DNA of 64,000 nucleotides from Lentinula raphanica. Its lineage: Eukaryota > Basidiomycota > Agaricomycetes > Agaricales > Omphalotaceae. Position numbers and translations under genes: made by a program. Below the pieces are notes generated by a model. It was not told where the DNA came from, did no database searches, and was given only the letters and a program-made list of their open reading frames with translations. Shown here piece after piece: positions 47,649-59,434 of this stretch; positions within the stretch are counted from its first letter, which is position 1; the number at the start of each line of letters is the position of its first letter. The DNA lies in assembly GCA_027919835.1 (NCBI GenBank), contig JANVFP010000004.1, positions 1,612,001 through 1,676,000 of the forward strand, written 5' to 3'.

Positions 47649-49989
47649 ATGTCGATTGTTCACGATTATCCGTTAGAACTTCTATCCCGCATTTGTGCCC
47701 ATGTTTATTCTGCTTGTCTTCCCCCTGTCGAAACTTCCTTGGACCCTCTCATCGTAACACAGCACGGTGTACCTGTCTCCCTCCCGTCTACCCTTCCTCC
47801 AAGCCACTGGCCTGAGCAAGACTCGCGTCAAACCCTTGCTTCTCTTTGTCTTGTCAACCGCTCCTGGTACGAAGCGGCCAAACCCTGGCTCTGGCGCAAG
47901 CTGGAGGTTCGCCTGCCACGTTCTTGGTTGTCTCTAGTTGACGAAATTGCTTGGGACCTTGAAGTGGAGACTGTCGACCAAGTAATGGAAAAGACAGTCA
48001 AGGCGGCCACTAACGCTGCATTGACGGCATCTCCCAATTTCGTGGTTGACAAAACTGTAGAGAAGGAACTTCATGCAACTGTCATCGAGTCCTTTGCTCT
48101 TCCCGAAGAACCTGTACCTTTCGAGCTTCTCTCCCCGTTTGCTTCTCGCGAGCCCAGTCCGAGAAGGCTGAGAACCAAAAGCAAAAGTCCTGCTCGGTGG
48201 GAGCTCGTACGTAGTATCAGCGACGCAATACAAACCGTGCTTGATAGTAAATCTCCAGGAATTTATGGTAGAAATTTTTATCATCCTTCGCTTGCTGATC
48301 ATTGCGTTGATGTTGCTTTCCTTTCTATAGTGCCTGCTCCTCGAGATCCTCGTCCAGGTCGTTTTGTACAACATCTCGATTTTAATCATTTCCGAACCAT
48401 CGGAATGCGTCGTTCTGTGGATGACGGAGCCAACAGCAGATTCGTAACAGGTGATCGTGTTGAAGCTATCCTGAAGGTTAGTCGGTTTCGAGAGCAATTA
48501 AACAGGTGTCTGATATGGGACCAAGTACAGGAAATGCCTAACTTGACAGTGTTCGGAGCCACCGAATACATGGACGGTGCACTAACTTTACCCGTGCTGA
48601 AAGAACTACTATTACGTGGGGCTCCCACTCGCGGCCGTGGACGGCCTTCTCGTGGACGTGCCCTCGTTGACGTCAACGATACCGAAGAGGAAGACCGAGA
48701 AAGGAGACGGCAGTGTGTTGAACTCGAAGCTCTAGATTTCACTGGATGCGTCAGTGCAGTCTTTGTCAACGCCCTCGCAGAATTCGTATCCTCTCATCTC
48801 CTTCCTCCTTCAGGGAGCACGTCCGAGGGGGGGCCTTTTATGCGTCGCTTCGCAGACTCTCCGGCCTCGGATCAGTCGTTGTGCTTTCCGGGATTGCAAC
48901 GGCTTGGTTTGCGCGGAGTCAAATCTGTGCTACCTCACATACTCGCCCCATTTGTTCTAGCTTTTCCATCTCTCACCCATTTGGATTTATCCGGTACCCG
49001 TGCAACGCCAGAGCTTCTTGAGACATTAGGACAATCCTCGACCGTACGACTCCAGTCACTTGCTTTAAGTCGCTGTGTCCGGCTCACCAGCTCAAGTATC
49101 CGCTCGTTCTTGATTGACTCGCCAGCAACTGCTGGTTTAACCGAGTTAAATCTCTACGGGGATATGACTTTTGTTTGCCCACTCCAGGAGCAGGATTTGA
49201 GGGACATTCTATCATTTGCTCCTTGTTTTGTCCTAGGAAATTTGGTCTATCTCGATCTATCGAGTGCCTGTTTGACTGCAGATGCTCTGAACTCATGTCA
49301 ACCTCTGAACAAACTACGCTCGCTCGGATTGTCACATATACCCGATCTTCCTCTCAAAGCCGTTTCGAATTTTATTCTGGCCAAGGCACCGCACGTCGAG
49401 GTTCTAACATTGGTGGGGACCACACCGGAGCTCGACTGTGGGCTGAGACCAGGCAACACCGGCCCAGTGGCGCATCGAGGTTCCGTGCGACAGTCATGTG
49501 TGGCTTTACATTCTCAATTCATCAATCCATTGTGTACACCGCCATTCTCGTTCAGCATCTCAAACCCCGTCCGTGAAGAAGCCCGAGCCCCCACAAATCT
49601 CAGGGTCATCGAACTCTCTCAAGTCATGCTCGTTGGTCTTGGAGGTGGCGCAGGAAGTTGGAGGATTGTCAAAAGTAAAGGTGGTCGAGGGTGGTACGTC
49701 GATACATCAAGTGGCTGGGTCAGTCAACCCGGAGAAACACCTCGCCTTGCACGCAATCTTGACCCTGGACATCCATTACGAAGAGAACTCCAAGCATTGG
49801 CTGATGCGAATGGTAATGTCAATAGCGGAGTTGGGTGGCACGCTCGAAAAATGGAGGTATGTCACCCTTAGCGTCATACATGATCTTTACAGCGTATTGA
49901 TTACCGCGTTCTAGGTCCTGCATGGTAGAGGCATGCTGGGTCGGGAGGATGGGCTGTATGGTGCTGTAAGTTTTGCCTATCAGGGATGA
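47649..49989 (+). CDS. F-box and leucine-rich-repeat-like protein
   Basis: One long exon (47649-49856) and a short second exon (49915-49989) give 760 residues. The N-terminus is an F-box split by a loop (IVHDYPLELLSRICAHVYSA, later TLASLCLVNRSWYEAAKPWL), which would bind Skp1. The middle and C-terminal parts hold LRR-like strands (LSFAPCFVLGNLVYLDLSSA, LRSLGLSHIPDLPLKAVSNF, VTLVG-type turns). A Gly/Arg stretch (RGRGRPSRGRALVD) resembles an AT-hook. The chain ends GREDGLYGAVSFAYQG. F-box proteins bring substrates to SCF ubiquitin ligases; the substrate here is unknown. The almost intronless structure contrasts with its neighbours but is common in fungal F-box genes. Confidence 0.83.
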
Positions 49990-50482
49990 TACTACACTAG
50001 TCGGATAGGTCACAAAATAATACAGTAGGTTGCTTGTTTGCGTATATCCTCGTTGCAGTAACACATAACTACACACGTTGTTCGGTGTTTTTGGGTGAGA
50101 TCGTACTTCACTCGGTGTACACAGCTTTCTCCGGAGCAGGCCGAATTTGCTCTGAAACGGCTGACAGTTTTCACTATTCCCCGAGCGCTTCCAAACTGTG
50201 TACTGTACTGTAAGTATTCGGTGACCAGTGAACTGAAAGGATCAATGATCAATGATAGTATGTGTACTGAATTACCAAAGGAGCGCTCAGTCTCTTTTCG
50301 TGAAGTTCCTTCTTGAAAGCTGATCAGGGGGGTCCGAGTTTTATCCAAATTTGGAATTACCGGTGGAGAATTTATGCCAAGCCAACAAAAAGACAATACT
50401 TATGCATCATAAAGTCACAGGTCTTTGAAAAGGTGTTGAACCGACCCAACATCTCCCAACCTTCCTTTCTTTCGCACTGATC
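49990..50482. other. Intergenic region
   Basis: Frames of 73-128 codons on either strand overlap and have no motif. The interval should hold the F-box 3' UTR and the CAX promoter. Nothing else was recognised. Confidence 0.5.
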
Positions 50483-52894
50483 ATGCTGGCAGGCGGCTCC
50501 GTTGAAGAATCGACAGAATCGAGACAACCACTATTCCAACCAGCATCCAGTAGTGCCATTCGAGAACAAACCGGGGCTTTGAGGCGGGCTAGCACTGGTG
50601 TTAATATGGAACGACCCGCCACACGTACTTCCTTTAGTCTGCAGCGAGCGAAAACGAGCTTGTTCACTCCTCCTAAATCCGTTGGGCCTGCTCCAAGTTT
50701 CCTTCAAAGTATTAAAGCAGTAGTTTTGGCCTCTTGTGGGTGCATTTCGCAAGGTTTCCAGCGACGTTGATTCACACCGTCACTCATAGGGTTGAATGTG
50801 CTGTTGGTCTGTATACCGGTTTCGGTGCGTGGACTCCTCTACTGTTTCGTTGACTTGCCACTAATAACAATCCAGTGGGCGCTGAATTTCGCAATGAAAG
50901 ACCAACACACCCTAGTCTTTGTTTGTGCGTCCGCTCTACACAGGTAAAGGAGGTTACTAACGAGCCATAGTCTCATTCCTTGCTATCATTCCTCTCGCAA
51001 AGGTTCGCATTAATATTGTGGCGTCACTATCCTATATTTCTAACTGTGATTGAATGGAACGATTCAGCTTCTTGCTTTTGCAACTGACGAATTGTCGATT
51101 CGAGTCGGTCAAACCTTGGCTGGCTTGCTTAATGCTACGTTGGTATGTTACGATTAAAGTCCAGTCAGTCTACGAGTCTCAATCCTTCACGATTTTAGGG
51201 AAATGCGTAAGCTCGATCTCTTCTTTCTGACTTCGAACTAACTATTGTTTCAAGCGTGGAGCTCATAGTTGCGGTACGACACGAATCCACATCGTGGTCA
51301 TCCTATTAACCTCCTTCGGAATAGATCATTGCTCTAGTGCAGTGCAAATTGCACATCGTGCAATCATCCTGTAATTTCCCAGTATCACGTCCTTTGGCCT
51401 AGTGCTGATATCAAGTCGGTTCTCAGTGATTGGATCGATTCTCAGTAATCTATGTGACTATAACTTTCTCAGCCGTTCTGGTCCACACTCTGACGTTTTT
51501 GCAGTACTTGTTCTGGGGATGTGCTTTTTTGCAGGTGGTCTTCGATTTTCTGAACAAGGCTTTGGCGCGGGTATGTATACATCCATTTGTGTGATTCATC
51601 AACTCACATGTGCCGTTCAGTGGCAACCCAGCTGAACTCCTCATTACTTACCTTGAGTGTGATTGCTGTTCTGTTGCCCGCGGCATTTCATATGAATGTC
51701 ACCACCGAGACGGACAGTGATGAAGGGCAAGACATATTGAAAGTCAGCCATGGGGTGCGTAACTCGAATTCGAACGTTAATCTTAATTGACTTACCTGTA
51801 CGATTTAGGTTGCACTAGTTTTACTTTTCAGTAAGTCGTATCATTGATGTTTCATGAGATATGCTCACTCTCAAATATCTATCGTTCAGTATATGCCTCC
51901 TATTTGTTCTTCCAACTCTATTCTCATGCAACATTGTACACCGACGATGGCATTCAACCCTCTACGCCGTATCCAAAAAGAAAGCAGGAGTCCAAGGTTC
52001 CTCAGGACTCGCAAAGGGAAAGTGATCTAGAGAAAAACAAAGAAGACGAAGAAGACGAGACGCCTCAGATGAGTTTGGTTACCACAATCGTGCTTTTGGT
52101 CATTGTCACCGTTGTGCGTGCTGTGGTTTCATCGTCTACCGGTTTTCCCTTACATCCTACATAGCTCGTGGCGGTTACGGCGGAATGGTTAGTTGATTCA
52201 ATTGATGGGCTAACGCAGAGTGGTGCAATTTCGGAGGAGTTCGTCGGGATCATCCTGCTTCCGATTGTAGGTAATGCTGCAGAACATGTCACTGCTGTGA
52301 CTGTCTCCGTCAAAGACAAGTTGACCCTTAGTCTTGGAGTGGCTGTCGGATCCAGCATCGTGAGTCTCCTTGTTTGAATGTCCACACGAATGTCATTGAT
52401 ATCAGCCAATTCGCAGCAAATTGCACTTTTCGTCATACCGTGAGTTATGATTCGCTAATGCAATTTCAGGAAGCTCATGTGGATGGCTTTCAGCTTCATC
52501 ATAACGCTAGGGTGGATTCTGGGCAAGCCATTGACCCTCCTCTTTGATCCTTATGAGTCAATCACTCTGTTCCTTGCTGGTACGCATGTCATGTTGTCGT
52601 TACACGATGGAACCTCAGCTGAAGTACACTACTTAGTACTCACTGTCAATTACTGCGTGCAAGACGGCAAATCAAATTGGCTCGAGGGCATGATTTTGAT
52701 GTGTATGTTCTGCTCCTTTTCCACATATGTATTGTCAGTGAACACCACCGTGTGTGCAGGCTTATATGTCATACTTTGTGTCACATTCTGGTACTATCCT
52801 GGTAGGCGATATTTCACTGATTCACTGCCTACACTCTATTGAATGTTCATCTACAGGCTCAGATCCTTCTGGTCTTCTCAACACCTGCACTTGA
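50483..52894 (+). CDS. Ca2+/H+ antiporter of the CAX/VCX1 family
   Basis: Starts MLAGGSVEESTESRQPLFQP. A hydrophilic N-terminus leads to SFLQSIKAVVLAS, then W-L-N-V-L-L and further membrane spans, spread over many exons, some very small. The first CAX signature is assembled from an 8-nt exon (51199-51206) and a 19-nt exon (51255-51273), giving GNAVELIVA, followed by IIALVQCKLHIVQSS. The mirrored signature in the second half is intact: SEEFVGIILLPIVGNAAEHV, then VSVKDKLTLSLGVAVGSSI. An acidic cytosolic loop (KNKEDEEDET) separates the two halves, as in yeast Vcx1. It exchanges Ca2+ for protons at the vacuolar membrane. The last exon ends SDPSGLLNTCT before the TGA at 52892-52894. Confidence 0.9.
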
Positions 52895-53029
52895 TGACAA
52901 TGATTGAGATCTGTCTCCTCTCACTCATCTACTATATTTCCCGTGTCGCTTGTGGACTGGTATATCAAGAGCGTCTAAACTTGGAGTCTTACTATGTATT
53001 AGTGTTCTCTATCCCATTTTATCAATAAT

Positions 53030-54424
53030 TCAGAGTTTTGCTATTGGTATAGCATCTCTAGCCAAGTTTGCACCTGCGGATGCTAGGACTATGGCATTGC
53101 GCTCCTTCACCTTTGTTACTTTTGCCCCGTTTCATCAGTATCAAGTTCATCAAATGACCAAGCTCTTGACTCACAGAAAACGACCTTCGAGGCTTCCTTC
53201 CATATTTCTGTGACAAGGGTTTCCCCAGGATATACGACGCCGACAAATCTTGAGCATTCTTAGAAAGTGAATGCCGCCTGACTGGTACATTATTGCTTAC
53301 CGAACTTTGATATCTTGGAAAGGTCCAAATGTCTGCAACACATGTTTACCTGCAATACCCATTGTACATAGCCCATGTAGAATGGGCTTCTCGAATCCCC
53401 CAATGGCCGCAAATTGTGGCAATATCTGCAAGTCATGAGGCCATCAGTGACCTCGAAATAAAGAAGCAAGGTTTCAAAACTCTACGTGAAGAGGGTTGAT
53501 ATCACCGTTCAATCTGCCAGCGAGCGGTCATTAAGCGTCGGCGCGGAATCGTGAATCGGTAGATTGGACGAACTGTACCTGTAGAGAGCAGCTTGAATTG
53601 CCTGAGTCTTTTCTTCAACAATTGCATCAGGAACTCTTTTAGGAGGTTCATTTAGAGCTGAGGCAGGGCCACGATCTATCCAGATACGCAAATATGATTA
53701 CACGGCGTAAGGAACTGGGTTTTGCCAAACGAATGAAGGTATGTCATACCTTTTCCCGAGCGTCTTCCTCCGAAGCCGCCTGAACCACGAATGAAGAAAG
53801 TAGATTGATTCTCGAACATGAGATCACCGCTATATTTCTCTCGTGTCTCAACAATAATAGTGACAGCTGCCGCGTTACCCTTGTCCGTTACCTCCAGAAT
53901 CCTTTAAGCTTGTGAATCAACGCGGCGGTCCTGTCAAATCCAACATACAAACCTAGCAGAGTTAATGAGATCTCCAGTGGTGGGTATTGGTGCTTTGATG
54001 CTCAGGTACTGCTCGCCATGGAGCAATTTAGCCTATGATTATTGTTTCGCATTCAAAAGGTCTTGACATAGAAAAGGTAACGAAGAGATGAATACTTACT
54101 GGATTGAAGTCTGGTAGCCAATCCAAAGACAGGAAGCTGCTCGCAGAAAACTGAGGGATCACCCCAAAAGTAGGCAGCGCAGAGAACTCCTCGTCTCCTT
54201 CATACGTCCATTGCAGTTCAGTTTCGGTGGCACCGATTCCTAGATTATACAGGATCACGTCTCGCTAGAGTCGGAAGGTCGTTGGGAAACAGTTTCTGAG
54301 TCTTCCAGTCCAACGAGCTCACCTCTGTATAAGAGTATTCAGTTTCTACAACCTCTGATTTTGCTTGCGCGACTATCGGAGAGTCTTGAGAATCTACATG
54401 TGGATTCGTTGAGTCGACGGTCAT
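53030..54424 (-). CDS. Peroxisomal 2-enoyl-CoA hydratase 2 (MaoC/hot-dog) with PTS1
   Basis: Exon 1 starts [20 protein letters not shown]. Then come [69 protein letters not shown] (the catalytic Asp/His of the MaoC hydratase motif) and [14 protein letters not shown]. The last exons give [20 protein letters not shown] and [15 protein letters not shown], ending IPIAKL. The final AKL is a type 1 peroxisomal targeting signal. This is the domain found at the C-terminus of fungal Fox2, here as a stand-alone protein of about 310 residues. It hydrates trans-2-enoyl-CoA to the (3R)-hydroxyacyl-CoA in beta-oxidation. It converges on the CAX gene. Confidence 0.9.
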
Positions 54425-56129
54425 GGTGATGCGACCAAACCAAGCAGCTTGAAGCATGTACAGTCATTTTATCACGGACCCCTGCAACACGGAACAGAAA
54501 GCCGATCTTTGCCGACCAATCGCGGACGGCGGTTGTTGAATTCAACCTCGGCAGGGATTCGGAACAAGGCACCAAGCGCCAAGCTGCCAAATTTGTGCCT
54601 GCGAGCGCCTGGCGCCAGGCAGGTCTCTCTCAACAATTAGTAGTACAGCTATACTACATTGCCATGCATACATCTCGCATTCAAAGGGAGTGAGCAGTAC
54701 AAGCTAGATTCGCGTACTAATAGTAAGTCTTGCTGCTGGGCCCGATGTATAGCTAACCATGTCTGCGTCCCATGGCTCCCAATCCACCGGCAGCAGATGA
54801 TTCTCGGAGGACGCAGATCGCTGGACCAGAATTTCAAGTGTTGTCGGAGGTCATTCAATGTAAATCTCTTGCTTTACTATATGGTGTAAGCTTCTCTCAA
54901 CCGGCCTTCCCAAATCGTCATCACACGACCATTGCAGATAGTTCCAAACTGTTCTAAATTTTCTTTCATCAGAATTCTGTCATTTGAAGCTCGATCAGCC
55001 TAGTCTATGGCTCCCAGCCTCTCCCAGCCCGCAGATTCTGTGACGCACGGCTAATAAGCAGGACGAGTCGCCCCGATGCTGTTCCCCAACTCATCATTGG
55101 AGTTATTTCAGTCTGGACTGAAAACTTGTCGGACGAGGTAAGTAAGCTTGGTTATAACTCTGACATTTCCCTTGACACAAGGCGTTCTTCACATGAATAT
55201 TTGTTAGGCTAACTGTCTAACGACATTGGGTTGGTTCACGACAGCCTCTTCAAGTTGATCCTTGATCTCGTTCCGCGCGTTTTCTATGACCTCACTTTCG
55301 GGTAGATCCTGCTGTAGTCAAAGATAAGTATAACGGAAACATTCCCGAAGTCCCTAGTCAGGGCATATCTTCCATATCAGGAGTCGGATGATCTGTATGG
55401 AGAACTGGGACTATGTGACCAGCATCTGGCTCAAGGTTATCTACTTGTTAGAATGTATCCTAAGGACGATGGAAGGCTAGACTTTAAATACGTGCTTCAC
55501 AAGGCTAGTCTTAAGGTCCGAATTCCCCGATTTAAGTCATCCTCTGCCTCTTCACTCTTGATCATACCTTCGTCGGTGAGTTGCTTCTTCGCTGTGCTAT
55601 CGGGACAGAATCTGAGAGCGCTCTCTAAGATTTTAAGATGTGTTACCGAGAAATGTGAATATCTTTCCCCTGTTGTTGACAATTCTCATTCGTTTGATAG
55701 TCGGGGCGACCTGTATCGAGGGTGTCAGGTATGCTACTGGTTATCTAGCGATGTTGATTGAGACGTTAATTCCCAGAAAGCCCATCCAGCACTTTCAACG
55801 TACAGATTATGCCCCAGGACCAATCATCGACTGTAACTCACCTTATTGTAGTGTCAGCAATGCACACATCCACACTTCTCCATGCAATTGCACTGAGGTA
55901 GGTGTACGATAACTAGGTAGTATCGATATTCGGTGACATTATCTCAACAGCGAATCGCCATTCGTGAACGCATTGTAAATCAATTTTACACTATTTGTGA
56001 TAATTGCAAGCGTATCGAATTGGATCGAAGAGTTGGACGCAGATAGTTGGGCATGCACAGAGAGAAAGAGAGTATTGTGCTTTTACCCTTGGATAGTACT
56101 AGTCTGTTATGTTAGCTATGTAGGATAAG
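54425..56129. other. Unresolved region, possible small or decayed plus-strand gene
   Basis: A plus-strand start at 54772 (MAPNPPAADDSRRTQIAGPE) with a GTAAAT donor after VLSEVIQ looks like a first exon. Later open pieces (VPQLIIGVISVWTENLSDE at about 55075-55138, then SLVRAYLPYQESDDLYGELG at about 55353-55412) have coding character. I could not join these into one frame, and no family was recognised. It may be a lineage-specific gene with unseen small exons or a pseudogene. The rest of the interval up to 56129 shows only short frames. Confidence 0.3.
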
Positions 56130-57618
56130 TCAGAATCGCCTCCCCCCTCGTTTCAATGGCTGCCTGACGCCTCCTCTAGCACTCGCAGTCCCACTTTTGA
56201 GTTTAGCGACACGTCTTCTCCTTTCTTCCTCACTATCGTCGCTGGATGAAGTTACTGTTGCCTTTTTCTTCTTTGTCGGTGGCCGGGGCGGTGATGAATC
56301 TGAATCCGGAGACGGTTCTTTGGGTACTGTAGCGGGCTTTACAGGCAGCTGGGAGGATCCTGGACGCTGAGAAATCGAAGGCGTAGAAGCCGGCGCAAAT
56401 GAGGTGACTTTCGCTTCAGGTTCATCATCATCAGACTCAGTGGCCGATTCCTCTGTAGAGCTTTGTTTTGCCACAATGATGGAAGATTCTTGAGCACGAC
56501 TCGTAGAAGGAGGAGAAGACAGTATCGGCGGTGTTTTTACGAGGTTAGATTGTTCCTTCGTGGACAGGGGACCATGTTAGCAGTTGTGAAAGGAAGTAAG
56601 TCACAAGGCATTTACCATGAGAGTCGGAGAAATCGCACGAGCTTTCGTCGGAAGTGGCAGACGGTCTGGTGTTCTGATGCGAGGTGGAGCAGCGATTTGT
56701 AACTTGGGTTCTTCATTTTGTAGAGATATGGGTGCTAAATGCGATTTTAGTTTTTGACTATACGAGAACAAGAATCTTACGCAGGTGATCAGACAAGTTG
56801 TACAGAGCGGTCATTCGTCTCATACTACTGTATATCCGAGCCTTAGAGATCACATTCTTTATGTGTGTATCAACACTTCTTCTAGCCGCTCGTCCAACAC
56901 TGTCTATTGCCTATGGGACACAATTAAACCGGCAGGCTTCCGCCAAAAAATGCAAGACAAACCTTTTCAAGCTCAGAATCTACCATTTCTCCTGCAGGTT
57001 TACTCACAGAAAAGGCTGCATGGGTGACACTCAGAAGAGGTAGCACAAGATGCCTTGAGATGACTTCGGCAGAACTCTTATATCCTATGAAACAAGTCTC
57101 CCAAGTCCATCTGATTCCTTCGTATTCGATTTCGAAGGCCAGGTCCTGGTTCAGTATGAGATAAGTTTGGCAAGAGAGGAAAGCCGACAAACCGAAAACC
57201 GAGTGCTTATCACTTCGAATGATGCATTATCTATACCACCCGGGGTATGGATTTCTGAGAGGTTTCCGAGTATAGACGATCGCCATTCTTCTTCCGCTTC
57301 TTCTTGCTCAGCTGAGAGTGCCATGAACGGATCAACTTTGTTACAAGCCCTCCATCTACGGGCAACTTGGCTGGAGGTGAGAACTTCGAGCTCTCGTCAA
57401 CGAGGGTGAGCTCGACTCCGAAGGCGATATATACCTTCGCTCCATACAGATTTTGTATCTGTGATCATAACCATACATGTCATGTCAATCTTCGAGGAGT
57501 GGAATTTCTACAAGATGGAAGTGAGTGCACGTTGTGAAAAGCAGAAGAAGGAATCAACAAAGAGATAAGGAGTCGATTGTTGAGAATCAACTTTTACCAG
57601 CCACTCCTTCGAACACAT
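56130..57618 (-). CDS. XLF/Nej1-like non-homologous end-joining factor
   Basis: The ATG at 57618 gives MCSKEWLVKVDSQQSTPYLF. After an intron come FHSSKIDMTCMVMITDTKSV and WSE, the core of the XLF head domain. VLTSSQVARRWRACNKVDPF follows, then DLAFEIEYEGIRWTWETCFI, GYKSSAEVISRHLVLPLLSV and a coiled-coil segment (AIDSVGRAARRSVDTHIKNV). The C-terminal region is low complexity with Ser/Asp runs and ends GGVRQPLKRGGRRF, a basic tail typical of XLF that binds Ku. Six introns restore the frame. XLF (Cernunnos, yeast Nej1) bridges broken DNA ends with XRCC4-ligase IV. Divergent from the FHA/G-patch gene. Confidence 0.88.
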
Positions 57619-57936
57619 AACCTTCAATTGGTCCTAGGAGAAGGTAGTTTGTATCAATTGTTGACACGATCTTGGATGCAGCCTCAACCTCTGGAAGTCC
57701 TTCCATTTGAGCGTTCACCAGGCAGGAAGCTGCAAAAATCTGAGAAAGGTGCTGAAAGATGCCGCTCACTGCAACGTGATGTTGGCTGATATTGGTCAGA
57801 AATTTATTAAGCGCCCAAAAGACTCCTTTTGTCAAGTTTTGTCACCACCAGGTCTGGTCACCACAACGCTTTCCATCTAATATCACGACCGAAAAAGTTA
57901 GCAGACGATTGATACTTCGACTCACATCGAGACATC
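57619..57936. promoter_or_regulatory. Shared upstream region of the XLF-like and FHA/G-patch genes
   Basis: The start codons face away from each other across 318 bp. Frames inside the interval have no motif. A CACCACCAGGTCTGGTCACC stretch at 57842-57861 contains the half-matching words GGTCTGGTC and GGTCACC but no known operator. Confidence 0.45.
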
Positions 57937-58992
57937 ATGGGAAATGGTGAACTAGGCTTCGAACCAATGCAGCGGAGTGTTCATGATCAATACGCCTTTG
58001 AACGCGAATCCTCCAATAATGTGCATGATTCCTCGAACAAGGAGCCATGGGATCATACAGATGGATGGGATAACCATAGCTCTGGGCAACAGTCAACATA
58101 CGGGAAAACTGGGCTGCGTCTTGTCGTGGAGAAATCTCGGGTTGTGCATAATCGTCGAGTAGCTGTCATTGACGGTTATTCCGAAGTTCGACTTGGACGA
58201 GACAATCCAGTCTCTGATGAAATACCGAGAATCAGGTTGAAAGAAATGGAAGTATCAAAGTTCCACGCGACCGTATACTGGGATCGAGCTTGGGAAGGAT
58301 GGGCTGTTGTGGATATGGGATCGAAGCATGGAACTTACATACACTCAAGTAATCTTGCCCAAGGCTCGGCGCAAAACCAAAGGCTATCTAGTTCCAAGAC
58401 CGCTAGTGCACCTAGACGCCTACGACATCTGGACCATCTAACTGTCGGAACAACAGTGTTTATCGTACATATCCATGGGGATCGACTCGCCTGTGAACAG
58501 TGTTCACTTGGAGTGGACTCCGGAGAAATTCCATTATTTCCTTTTCGTCAAAAACCTAATCATGTTCACGCAGCCGACCTTCGAAAACCCTCGAGTTACG
58601 AACCTATGAGGCCGCAGCCTCGGGTGGCCATGTCGCAGTTAAAGCACGAGTTGCTGTCTAACCTCAACTTGACCCAGACCAGTCGCTCGTCTCACTATAT
58701 AGATCGTTCGGCTCGTCGTCGCGCGATGTATTCAGCTTCATCCGCAGATGCTCCTGGTGTATCGTCGGGTTCTCCACTCTCTGTGCCTAAACCTTACGAG
58801 TCCTCTGAATCGATGTCAGAGCCTATCTCAGCACCTGAAGTTTCGATTTCAGAGTCCAGTATAGGTCACAGAATCTTGATCAAGCAGGGTTGGCACCCGG
58901 GTAGGCCTCTTGGCAATGCTGAGACCGGACTCACTGAACCTTTGAACATCAATTTTAACTATGACCGTTCAGGTTTGGGCTCGAAGGGTTGA
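57937..58992 (+). CDS. FHA and G-patch domain protein (AGGF1-like)
   Basis: A single exon encodes 351 residues from MGNGELGFEPMQRSVHDQYA. The FHA domain spans about residues 65-180: LRLVVEKSRVV, VRLGRDNP (the phosphothreonine-binding Arg loop), VSKFHATVYWDRA and VVDMGSKHGTYIHSS. The C-terminus is a G-patch: IGHRILIKQGWHPGRPLGNA and GLTEPLN, ending RSGLGSKG. This pairing is that of AGGF1 and related fungal proteins. The FHA part reads phosphothreonine; the G-patch usually activates a DEAH helicase or binds RNA, so a role in RNA processing or DNA repair signalling is likely but not shown. Confidence 0.88.
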   Translation: MGNGELGFEPMQRSVHDQYAFERESSNNVHDSSNKEPWDHTDGWDNHSSGQQSTYGKTGLRLVVEKSRVVHNRRVAVIDGYSEVRLGRDNPVSDEIPRIRLKEMEVSKFHATVYWDRAWEGWAVVDMGSKHGTYIHSSNLAQGSAQNQRLSSSKTASAPRRLRHLDHLTVGTTVFIVHIHGDRLACEQCSLGVDSGEIPLFPFRQKPNHVHAADLRKPSSYEPMRPQPRVAMSQLKHELLSNLNLTQTSRSSHYIDRSARRRAMYSASSADAPGVSSGSPLSVPKPYESSESMSEPISAPEVSISESSIGHRILIKQGWHPGRPLGNAETGLTEPLNINFNYDRSGLGSKG

Positions 58993-59434
58993 GAATCGAT
59001 CATACCAAGCTGCATAGCTACACAGTGGAGGTACATTTCAGCGCGTACTAGGTTTAATGTCGGTATTTGTCACTGTTCAACGTCCAACGTGCAGAACGGT
59101 CAACGTTCACAGTGTCCTTACCTGTACCTGTAAGAGTGATACTTGGCTCAGGGCTGTTCAGTGTTATCTCCTTTTTCGCGTTGTCACAAAGTCATGGTCA
59201 TGACGTAACCTTAAGACGCGCTCAAGGTCACGCGATCACGTGAAGTTGGACATGGAACCAAAACTCAATTTCACCTTAGCGTCGTTTTTAGTTCTCTTCT
59301 GCTTCAATCATCCTACGTCCTTTGTCGCCTTTCGTTCTTCATCACCGCTACTCCTACTGTCTATTCAGACCAGCTTCATTTTCTTCATTCGTATTCCTCG
59401 TAAATAGTTGAGTTCATTCGAATACCTTGCACTA
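58993..59434. promoter_or_regulatory. Intergenic region and cyclin promoter
   Basis: No coding frame. From about 59230 the sequence is CpG-poor and then pyrimidine-rich (CTTCATTTTCTTCATTC) before the start codon at 59435. A repeated GGTCACGCGATCACGTG segment at about 59226-59242 contains a CACGTG E-box-like palindrome overlap and may be a regulatory site. Confidence 0.4.

Noticed and set aside
47606..47815. Upstream frame starting at 47606 as part of the F-box protein
   Set aside because: It is in another frame and stops at 47815, while the frame from 47649 continues through F-box and LRR motifs.
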